This document shows positions 21,191-33,100 of a DNA stretch of 64,000 nucleotides, piece by piece. This DNA is from Liolophura sinensis. Lineage: Eukaryota > Mollusca > Polyplacophora > Chitonida > Chitonidae. The number at the start of each line of letters is the position of its first letter. Position 1 is the stretch's first letter. The notes beneath the pieces were generated by a model, which had not been told where the DNA came from, searched no databases, and saw only the letters and a list, made by a program, of their open reading frames with translations. The position numbers and the translations under genes were made by a program. The stretch lies in contig NC_088302.1 of the NCBI RefSeq assembly GCF_032854445.1, positions 2,170,001 to 2,234,000 on the forward strand. The letters are read 5' to 3'.

Positions 21191-24100
21191 GTGCAGCAAC
21201 CCTGGGGCCGACGTCAAGGCGTCACGTGACTCCAATTTCTCTTCCGGGATTAGACAGTGTCAAGTGGGAATATTTTCAGAGTTGATCACTGTTCTCCCTG
21301 CTTAATATAGCTTGATGGTGTAATTTCTGTCTCTTGCTTTAAACAAGCACGGCTGCGAAATGTTTCATTTGTGGATATGTTGGCTATTTTGTGTCTTCGC
21401 CCAGGTTGATCCCTTATCATCACAACGTAAGTATTGCTTTATTTCGCCCAGATTGATCCCTTATCATCACAACGTAAGTATGGCTTTATTTTGACACAAA
21501 GCGTCAAACGTAATTAGGCCTATCGCTTCAACGTGAAACAAAGTATCACAGTGTAAGCCTCTCTTTGCACTGGCACAAAGTAAGCATCGCTTAGCATTAC
21601 ACAAAGTATCACAAAGTAAGCATCGCTTAGCATTACACAAAGTATCACAAAGTAAGCACCGCTTAGCATTACACAAAGTAAGCATCGCTTAGCATTACAC
21701 AAAGTATCACAAAGCAAGCACCGCTTAGCATTACACAAAGTATCACAAAGTAAGCAGCGCTTAGCATTACACAAAGTATCACAAAGTAAGCAGCGCTTAG
21801 CATTACACAAAGTATCACAACGTAAGCGTGTTTTTAGTGATATAAGGCATTTGCACGGATGTAAAGCAGTGCACTGACATAACGTAAATATACATGGATA
21901 GCTTCACTCCGGAATCGGATCGCTTTGGTGGCCCAGTGGTTAGAGCGTCCGCCTCGAAGTCGGGATCAGGATCAAGTCGGGTTGGGTCATACCAAAGGCT
22001 TTAAATATGGCACTTACTGCTTGGCGCTCAGCACTGAGAGGTTAGAACAAGGAAACAGGACTGGTTGGCCCGGTGTCAGTATATCATGTGATTGGGTGGG
22101 GTGTCATGTCTCGTGTCTTCGGCTTTTCTCACACTTTTTCTCACAGCAAAATATCATTACCTAAGTATGGCTTCGCCCTGACCAACCCAATCTGCCAACA
22201 TAACGGTTGATTCAAATCAACACACAATTTTTATATATACCAGGCTTCGAACTGGCTCTACTGTCTCTCTACAGGAACTTCGTCAGACTTCGAACTGGCC
22301 CTACTGTCTTTCTAAATGAAGTTCTTGATATGATTTTCCGTATAAAAGTTCCACAAGATAAGCGGACCTAAAAATCAAATGTAAAATCAGTTTGATGTAG
22401 ACACCAAACTTCCGGCAGAATTCCCATCTATACATCCCGAAGTATAAGGGGTGTCCTGCTCATGAATCGAAGCCAGATAACAACGGAGGATTTCGTGCTG
22501 ACTGACAGATTTTAAACCCACGTTATCTATCACAACACAATGTGGCCGAGAGCGGCGCAGTGACCCCAAAACTTCTCCAGCTCATGCTGGCTTTCTCTAC
22601 GGCCATGCGTGAGAAGGTCTGTTAGCAACCTGCGGGTAATCGTGGGTTCCCCCCCCCCCCGGTTCTTCCCGGTTTACTCCCACCATGGTGTTGGCCGCCA
22701 ACATCGTAAAAACATTAATCAAATAAATAAAACAATAAATCTATCCCAAGAATAAACACAGCCACATAAACCAATTGTAATCTTTCCTTTCAGCTCCCTT
22801 TGAAAAAAGCCTGATCTGGAGTTCGAAAACCGAGGCCCTTCGTGATCCATTTCTAGCCTTTATCCCGGGAGATCCAGCTGATGTATCCAGAGATAATATT
22901 ACACGTGGTCGAATATCTTTTAACACAATCCTAGATCCTGAGGCCAACATTCACTCTGTGTGTTCAGATTATGCGGCAGGCGCGGTGTATTTTGCTGAAC
23001 TTTACACAAAAACTTTTTTCGAGATTAACATACATTCTCTGTCTACCAGAATCGTTCATCGAGGTGTTGGTGACTCCTTACAAATGACAGTTGACTGGTC
23101 GAGCAGAAACCTCTACTGGGTTGATGGATTATTCAGTTGGATCGCCGTAAAGTCGTTGAAAAAGGATGATCCTTTTGACTACAACGTCCTGGTGGAGCGC
23201 GACGTGGATTTTCCCTTAGGGATAGCCGTCGATCCACGGCGAGGGTAAGTTCAAGTTGTGTGCTTTTTGTCATGTTTATGATTCCTACAAATGCATTATT
23301 TTTGCAATTTGTTCATACCGTGCTTTATTTGTTATGTTACATCACATGTACTGTCGTTTGCTATTTTGGTCATACTTTACTTGTCATTGTTACATCACAT
23401 GGATTGTCGTTTGCTATATGGTCATGGCCCTACGTGTAAATGTTACTTCACACATTTTGTCGTTTGCTCAACAAATAAAGCTATCCAAAATGTGATATTG
23501 TCATTGATTATCACCCTATCAAACGTTTTGAGTTTGATCGACGTTTGAAGATATCGACTGGGATGTACAGTATATAGACATTATACTTTGTGAAAAAAGA
23601 GAACCTCCTAACAAGGAAGTAACCAGGGACAAAAAGACACGGGCAGTCTGCCAACCAACAACCCACAAAAGACAGTGGATTGCCCTGATACTGATTCAAC
23701 AATCTTCTTTTGCATAAATACCCCGTACAATTCTTGATCTCCAGAAAGAGCGAAAAATTCAGCCTGGCGTGTATGCGCGTCACAACTTCTGTGTGATAGT
23801 GGTAATACTCTAACCCTTCTCCAGGTAGGCGTGGCTTAAGCAATAGTCATGAATATTAATGAGTACGCCGTACAAGCAACGTCACTGGTTTTGTTCATGG
23901 TGGGAAAATTTAGACAGATGGAGCAAAGTATTTTAGCCGTTGACAGTTACGTCAATGACCATATTTTGACTGTGACAGTAATCATACCTGTCGTCAGCAC
24001 ACTGACTGAAGTTGATAATGCCATTTCACACCACGAGCAATCTACCACAACGAAGTTCATCCTGTATAAAGTGGAAAAATATTATTATGTTTTTTAAGCT

Positions 24101-27100
24101 AACTTCCATTCAGTGTGATTTCTACATGTAGGCCTATATAGCTCTGATGACAGGGTTTGTTAAATTCACTGTTGAATAAGTTGTTTTTTGATGTATACTT
24201 TTTAAAATTTAATTCGGTTGTTTTATTTGTATAGCTATCATACAGTTACTTTTGTACTTTAGGCCAGGAGGTCAGGTACTTGGTGAGAAGATGTTGCTTT
24301 AGGTCAGGGGGAGTGTCCGATACCTGATGAAGGCCGGTGGGTTTAGGTCAGGAGGCGTGTCAGGTACCTGGTAAAGGCTGGTGGCTTGACACCAGAAGTT
24401 GTGTCATTTACCTGATGAAGATCGATCGGTTTAGGTCAGGAGGTCTGTCAGGTTCCTGATGAAGGTCGGTGGCTTTAGGCCAGGAGGTATGTCTGGCACT
24501 TGATAAAGGCTGGTGGATTTAGGTCAGAGGGTAGGTCAGAGGGTAGGTCAGGTACCTTGTAAAGGCAAGTAGCTTTAGATCAGAAGGTGTGTCAAGTAGC
24601 TGATAAAATCGGTCGGTTTAGATCAGAAGATGTGTACCCGATAAACTTCAATGGCTTTAGAACAATTCGAACTTTTCGTAATTCGTGGGGGCCTCAATTC
24701 ATCGGGATATCGTAACCAGGTCCTTGTCCCGGAGCTCTTCCATTTCCAACAATACAATGCGATACCACACACAGAAACTCGAAAGTCTCTGCAACAGGCA
24801 GTCTGCAAGTTAGGCAGTCAATGAGAGAACAGTACCTTGCTGATGTGTCCACGGGTTTTAGGTAGTCAATGAGAAAAACGTTGCCTTGTTGTTGTGTCCA
24901 CGGGTGTTAGACAGTCAAAGAGAAAAACGTTGCTTTGTTGTTGTGTCCACGTGTGTTAGGCAGTCAATGACAGATCGTTGGCTTGCTGTTCTGTCCACGG
25001 GTTTTGGGCAGTCATTGAGGGAACGTTGCCTTTGCTGTTGTGTCCACGGGTGTTAGGCAGTCATTGAGAGAACGTTGCCTCGCTGTTGTGTCCGCAGGTG
25101 TTAGGCAGTCATTGAGAGAACGTTGCCTTGCTGTTGTGTCCACGGGTGTTAGGCAGTCATTGAGAGAACGTTGCCTTGCTGTTGTGTCCACGGGTGTTAG
25201 GCAGTCAATGAGAAAAACGTTGCCTGGCTGTTGTGTCCACGGGTGTTAGGCAGTCATTGAGAGAACGTTGCCTTGCTGTTGTGTCCACGGGTGTTAGGCA
25301 GTCAGTGAGAGAACGTTGACTTGCTACTGTGTTCACGGGTGTTAGGCAGTCATTGAGAAAACGTTGCCTTGCTGTTGTGTCCACGGGCATTTGGCAGTCA
25401 ATGAGAGAACGTTGACTTGCTACTGTGTCCACGGGTGTTAGGCAGTCATTGAGAAAACGTTGCCTCGCTGTTGTGTCCACGGGTGTTAGGCAGTCAATCG
25501 GAGACCGTTGACTTGCTGTTGTGTCCGCGGGTGTTAGGCAGTCATTGAGAGAACGTTGCCTCGCTGTTGTGTTCACGGGTGTTAGGCAGTCAATGAGAGA
25601 CCGTTGACTTGCTACTGTGTCCACGGGTGTTAGGCAGTCATTGAGAAAACTTTGCCTCGCTGTTGTGTCCACGGGTGTTAGGCAGTCATTGAGAGAACGT
25701 TGCCTCTCTGTTGTGTCCGCGGGTGTTAGGCAGTCATTGAGAGAACGTTGACTTGCTGTTGTGTCCACGGGTGTTAGGCAGTCATTGAGAGAACGTTGAC
25801 TTGCTGCTGTGTTCACAGGTGTTAGGCAGTCATTGAGAGAACGTTGACTTGCTACTGTGTTCACGGGTGTTAGGCAGTCATTGAGAAAACTTTGCCTTGC
25901 TGTTGTGTCCACGGATGCTAGGCAGTCATTGAGAGAACGTTGCCTTGCTGTTGTGTCCGCGGGTGTTAGACAGTCATTGAGAAAACGTTGCCTCGCTGTT
26001 GTGTCCACGGGTGTTAGGAAGTCAATGAGAGAACGTTGACTCGCTACTGTGTTCACGGGTGTTAGGCACTCATTGAGAGAACGTTGCCTCGCTGTTGTGT
26101 CCACGGGTGTTAGGCAGTCAATGAGAGAACGTTGACTTGCTACTGTGTCTACGGGTGTTAGGCAGTCATTGAGAGAACGTTGCCTTGCTGTTGTGTCCAC
26201 GGGTGTTAGGCAGTCAATGAGAGACCGTTGACTTGCTACTGTTTTCACGGGTGTTAGGCAGTCAATGAGAGAGCCTTGCGACGGGTGTTAGGCATTCAAT
26301 GAGAGAGCGTTGTGTTGCTGTTGTGTCCGCCGGTTTTAGGCATTCAGTGAGAGAAAGTTGCCTTGCTGTTGTGTCCACGGGTGTTAGGCAGTCAGTGAGT
26401 GACCGTTGACTTGCTGTTGTGTTCACGGGTTTTAGGCAGTCAATGAGAGAGCGTTGCCGTTGCTGTTGTGAATGTGAGAGAGGGGCATACAGTGTACAGA
26501 ACAAGCCCCCAGTACGGATGGCTAGTCCCTGTGAAATAAAAAAGTGACAACATCTTGCTACTGTCGTCTGTTATGGTTGCACCAAGCGCACCTTTATGCC
26601 TAATTTTGTTTTAGTGTACGCCCATTACGTCTATAAACCATTTTTATCCACTAGCAACACACTTTGTTCTATATGGGTCTGTTTGGAACATAAAATAACA
26701 CATATGAGGTTTCTTTTTTAGTTTAATAGCCCTATACATGCAAAATCAAAGCCTAGTAAATGTTTTTATCAATTATATGTTTAACTACTATAAATACCAC
26801 GTTCCCGTGTTATTTGAGGAATCATTGGCGCAAGTACTTGTTTTTGTGTTAGTGATTATGAAAGACAATAGCTCTGGTGGAAATTATCTGCAAGCTGCTG
26901 CTTGTTTTGTCAGCTGTACATCAGTGATTGATGCATGCGTTGCTAGTTTGTCTAGTAGTATCTCACACTATGTCAGATTTAGTGGATTGGACGCGATGTA
27001 GTAGAGAGTTAGGCTTGGGCGGGGAAGAACTACGGACTTTCACTGAAAATGAGCTCCAGCGAGCTATGTTTGACCGAAAGCAGGCTTAAGAATTTCGAGC

Positions 27101-30100
27101 GCCAGAAACGCGCCGAGAAACGGGATCTGAAGCGTTTGGATCTCGAGATCCTTGAAAACGTACAGCAGCCCAAGCTGCAGAAAACGTTCGTGGCAATACG
27201 GATCGCATGGGTCCTCAGCGTATCGGATTCCCTTCGAAGTTACCGGTGTTTACCGAAGTTACCGGTGTTTACCGAGGTTACCGGTGTTTGAAGAAAGTAA
27301 AGCCCGGTTAGATTCTTACCTAGAACGAATCAAGTGTTGTGCTGCAGCACAAAACTGAAAACGAAACCATTGGTCTACATATTTGGTCATTCTTCTTATT
27401 GGTAAGACTCTGGACGTTTACGTAAGGTTAAACCCTATCGGCGCCAAAAACTATGATAGATTGAAAGAGTCGTTGTTCAGGAAGTTTCTGAATACGGCTT
27501 CAGGAAAGGTTCTTTTCGGCTGGACCAGAACTTAACGAGACTCTGTCCCAATTTACCTTTCGATTAAAAACTGATCTACACCTATGTTTTGAACTTTTTG
27601 GTTGTGTCAATTATTTCAATAGCCTGCGTGGCTTGCTTGTAAAGGAAGAACTTATAAGCAAGGTCAACCGGGAATTATCCGTCTTTGTGCGTGAGGGGGG
27701 CCCAAAATCTATACCCGAGACTATACGACTTTCAGATACTTTCATGGATGCTCGAGGTGAGGTCATTTGTTTCTTCCCTGTAGCTCAAAAGGAGATGCTT
27801 CCAACACAAAAAAGTGAGGTTAGTTCGGATAAGAATACTAAATCGGCCATGTTGCTCATGGGTGCAAAACCGTCCACAGGATGCCAGGGCAAAACCTATT
27901 TACACTGCAATCTGCGATGCAGTCTCTGAAAATATTTGTCATATTTGTTCAATGTGTAATGGTTCATCTGAACTAGAATCTGATAGTACTGGTACTCAGT
28001 GGCTCTCGTCAAGACACAAATACTGACGCGTCTGATTTGCAGATTGAGCAAGGTTATTTTGGTGGTCAAAAGGTACGGGTGATGCGCAATACTAGTTGTA
28101 ATGGTGTCGTAGTTAACCGTTGTTTGGTCAAGGAAGAGCAACTGACTGGTAAAAGGAATAGGTACGTTATGATAGATCGGGCAGTACGCGTTGCGCCCAT
28201 CAATAGAATTTGTGTGCACACGCCAGTTCCAGTTACGATAGGTAACGTGCGTTAAGGATGTGTGAGTGAGAAGGAATCGCTGGATTCGGTATCTGATGTA
28301 TCCCCCAATCCAAAATTAGATAGTTAAGGGGAGACAACAGTTGCGATAGAGACATGTCGTGGTACGAACAATTTTAAGCCATTAGCTGTGCCAAGTACAA
28401 ATGTACTTGACGCAAATAATGAATCTATTGTTAGTAAGGTTAAGGCTGATGTTGCGCTCAAAAGGTGCCATCAGCTAGTACATGTGTGAGGCCAGAATAC
28501 GAGGCAAAGACACGGAGCTGTTTGGTTATTACAACCTTATACATACTGTGCACTTTTACACGTTAAAAGCTCTGGTTCAGCAGTCGTAAAGCAATTAGTA
28601 GTTCCTTCTGACATGCGTAGTGATGTTTTCAAGCTTGGTCACGATGTTGTAATAGCTTAGCACTTGGTGAGAAGATCATATTCCAGGAAATTTCTATTGG
28701 CCAGATACAGTATAACTTCTGATGTTGGCAGCATTTGTAAGTCCTGTAGTATCTGTCAGAAATCTATTTCACGTGATAAAATCCCTGAAGCCTCGGTTGA
28801 GAAAATGCCTCTTACTGACACACCGTTTTGGAGAGTTGATGTCGATATGATCGGACCTATCCAATCGAGAAATGAACGTGGATTTGGCAACCCGGTATCC
28901 TGAGGCGATACAGTTACCTAATATCCCATCTCAACGTGTTGCTGAAGCGATGCGGGCAGTTTTTTTTTCACGCTGGTATTCCACAAGAAATTCAGACCGA
29001 CAACGATAGTAATTTTAAATCGGACTGTTTTGCTGAATTTTGTATTCTGTTGTCGATTAAACAGTTGCGCACACCGCCATATCACACACCGTGCAACGGT
29101 CCGTTTGAACGATTCAGCTGTACAATGAAAGTTATGCTTCGTAAGCTCTGTACAGTACGCCCTGTTGTTTGAGATCGATATATCTAGCTATCGATAACGT
29201 TATATCTTTACTGCTTGCTTTGTTCGAGGTTCCACACCCTGAGAGGTTTTCTATTGGAGTTACTGTACGTTCGCAGTGTTCGCGGCCCTATTAGGATTTT
29301 GCGCGAACTCTGGACAAGGGATGTTCCTGATGAGTCTGTTCCCACCACGTGCGAACATGCCGTAAATAATACAAACTAGAAGAGATGAGAACGCTGGTTC
29401 ACAAAAATCTTAGAAGTGCGAAAATTTACCGTAAACCTGCTAAACGACAACTTAGCATTGATGATCCCTGCCCTTTTACCAAGTGATAATGACAACCATG
29501 TGATCATCTGGATATGTTGTAGCTACCTGTTCTGGATAGAAGTGGGCCGTGTACCGCTGGTGAAGCGAGCCCGCCTGGATGGGGATTCCCCACGTGTGTT
29601 AGCCGTGGGCGGTTTGTACCGCCCTCGAGGCTTGACCATTGACATTCAGACGGGCAAGATTTACTGGGTGGATCGAACTAAAAGAATCTGTGGAATATTG
29701 TGACAGTGACGGCAGCAACGTAACGTTCTGAGGAAAGTGAATTCTTTGAAATTCGACAGTATAGCATATTATGAGGTAGGTGTTTGACTGATTTTTTTGA
29801 CAATCTGGTTCAATCATTCGGTGGAATAGCTTATTATCAGGTAGGTGTTGTGATTTCTTAACAAACTGTTTTCTTTCATTTTTATTATTTATTTTATTGG
29901 TGTTTTTACGCCGTACTCAAGATTATTTTTCTTATACGGACGGCGGCCAGCATTATGGTGGGCGGAAACCGGGCACAGCCCGGGGGAAACTCACGACCAT
30001 CCGTAGGTTGGCTGCAGACCTTCCCACGTACGGCCGGAGAGGAAGCCAGCATGATCTGGGCTTAAACTCACAGCGACGATAATCTAGTTCAATGATTCGG

Positions 30101-33100
30101 CGGTACAGGATATTATCAGGTTGGTGTTTGCCTGATTTCTTGACAGTCTAGCTCAGTAATTCGGGCGGTATTGCATATAATCAGGTAAGGGTTTGATTCT
30201 TGGACAATATAGTTCAATCATTCGACAGTATAGCTTAATATCATATCGGATACAGGGTGAATCGTCCTGACTTAAAGCCTCAGTCAAGCCAGCTGGAGTT
30301 ACATTCAAACCTATGACGTCACTCACCAAGCACTCGTCAACGCTGTAATGTTCCAATTTAACATTAACATGATGGACGTTACGGTCTAATTTAACGGTTG
30401 CAGGACACCTGACCTAATGTCCACATCGTAGTTTAGTGCAGTCAGCTGCCCAAACCACTTCACCAAACTACAAAGTAGTATGGAACTGTGCCTAACACTA
30501 CATTTTAGCATTACAATAGCCTAAACAATGAAATGCATGTTTTTACTGTTGTCAGAATTTGCTGTTCGTAACTGACCAAGAGACCAACAAAGTGATTGTT
30601 TTCCGGGACGGCACGGGCGTTGCCCTGGCAACGTACGAGACCGAAGCAGAAACCCTAAGAGACATAACGGTGTATGCTCCGGAAAACCAACCCTCTGTAC
30701 CAGGTAAGCTAAGAATTCTGTACCAAGAAATATTAAAAAATCTCGCAATTTCGCGAGTTTCTCTTAATTTTCCAGAAGTGGGAATGTTTAGCGGTGTAAT
30801 TCTCCCCCAAAAATCACACGACCAATAAGCAAACATGCTCAAATTGCCCAACCTGCGATAAGGTATCCGTAAAAGCCTTGGCATTGGTTGACTATCAAAA
30901 TCTGGACTACCCTAGCTACGCCGGCAACTGGGAGGGGCACCTGACAATGTCACGGGGGCGTCACTCATAGTCTCATCAATATCTGGCAACTTGTATGGTT
31001 CATTACTCTCTCACAAAGAATTTCAACCTTTCACCAAGAAAAAAGCAAAAAAAAGTTTAGACAGCTTTCCTTTATTTTCATACCAAGCAACCACCCGTAC
31101 ACTAAAAATGGCCGGCTGTCAGCGAAAAAGGATTTTATACTCTAAAATACACGTGGTACCATCCATCCCGAAAGACGAATAGGGATGGCGATGGCGCCCT
31201 GATTCCATGTCATCCCTACTTCGTCTTTGTTAGATAATTCGGGTTCAGATCGAATCCAACGCGTTTCCACCAAAAGTGAGCAAGGGGGTCTCTCAAATGG
31301 AATCCCTCAACATATGTGCAGAGAGATTGCGCTGGATGACCCAGCTTAGGCTAACCTGTAACTGGGCCTCACTGGTTGCAGTACTGTGCCCAGTCGAGGG
31401 ATGTCACGGGTCTAATCCTTTGGCTAAAATTGCTTTTTCTAGCTACTCAGCCTTCTAATACTATAAAAGACGCATTTATATAAAAATTAAATATATTAAA
31501 TATTTATTTATTTATTTATTTGGTGATTTACGCCGTACTCAAACATATCTCACTTATACGACGGTGGGCAGCATTGCGGTGGGAGGAAACCAGGTTACAG
31601 ACCTATAAGAAATAAGTCAGATAAACTTGTAAAAAAGTTCAAGGGAAGGGCGATGTCTCAGGCTGGCTGTTTCCTGTTTGAGAATGTCGGAGCAAGCCAT
31701 TTGAATTCTCCCCGGGCGAAAATGAATACATCGGAGAATAACGCACTCACACATCAACAACCTCCCCAAACGTGGAATTCCATCACCTTTATCTCAGTAA
31801 TGACAGGCGTTTGTTTCGGATTGTAAATTTCATCCGTGTTTTATACCAAAGAAATATCAGTACAGGTATATGTTAATTTTATGTACATTTCAATTCTCTT
31901 TTCTGGTACACGAAAAAATTAATTATGTTAATAATCATTAATTTGCATAACGTAAATGTACATGTAGGATGCGTGTTAAGCTCGCCGAACCACAGTAGCC
32001 TATATGCCTTCTTTATATTTTGAAGCTTACTGTGAATACGTGCTTAAAAAATAACACTACAGCATGGTAAGTAAAGCTGCAGCTGCGACAATAGTATGGG
32101 AACTGGCAAGAACTCACACATAACCATTGTCACCTTGTGTCATTTATAGGGTTTCGTTATAATTAACCATGCAAATGCTTAAAATTATCTATCAGCACGC
32201 TCCCTATTACACAGAGTTAGATAACAAAAACACAGTGATGTTAAGTGCAATATGTATTAGATCTCCCTGGTCTGAAAATGCTATCTTATCCTCACATTTA
32301 AAAATGCCTGCCAAATGCGTACTACACTGAGCATAGAGACGTCATATGCATATATCGAACCGTATATGCAGTGAATGCGCTGCCTCGTCCAAAAACAATG
32401 GACAATTCCTTTTTTTTACTGCAGTGATCACAGCATATACGCAGTGAAAAATGAAGCCATCATTTCTTAATTAACACAAAAAGCAAGTCACAGTTATCAA
32501 GCCTCGGGAATCCTTAGTTTACGAGCGGAATCAAGGTTTATGCACGTATAAAATACAAAAGACATTTAATGCATTACGTTACTCTCCATTTCTTGTTTAA
32601 ACCTATTTCCCCTAGATCCTTGCAAGGCTAAAAACTGCGAACATTTCTGTGTGAGGTCTGGACGCTCTTCCGCAAGGTGTCTCTGCCAGAACGGATTTAC
32701 CTTATCTCCAGATGACGGCTCCTGTACAGGTGAGTCTGACAAGGTGCCATGTGTCTCTGCCAGAACGGATTTACCTTATCTCCAGATGACGGATCCTGTA
32801 CAGGTGAGTCTGACAAGGTGCCATGTGTCTCTGCCAGAACGGATTTACCTTATCTCCAGATGACGGCTCCTGTACAGGTGAGTCTGACAAGGTGCCATGT
32901 GTCTCTGCCAGAATGGATTTACCTTATCTCCAGATGACGGATCCTGTACAGGTGAGTCTGACAAGGTGCCATGTGTCTCTGCCAGAACGGATTTACCTTA
33001 TCTCCAGATGACGGCTCCTGTACAGGTGAGTCTGACAAGGTGCCATGTGTCTCTGCCAGAATGGATTTACCTTATCCCCAGATGACGGCTCCTGTACAGG

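Larger units (their letters stand above)
26970..29512 (+). mobile_element. Second decayed Ty3/gypsy element, RT and RNase H missing
   Basis: Gag starts at ATG 26970 (DLVDWTRCSRELGL) and is stopped at 27087. Gag continues in other frames (LDSYLERIKCCAAAQN at about 27300; LLVKEELISKVNREL at 27633). Protease is at 28037-28255, integrase zinc region at about 28560-28900, integrase core at 28936-29172, and an integrase C-terminal remnant at 29416-29512. Nothing between protease and integrase matches RT or RNase H. The gag type differs from the first element: it has a long charged N-terminus and a SCAN-like end. It sits in the 6.3-kb intron in the same orientation as the gene. Confidence 0.8.
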
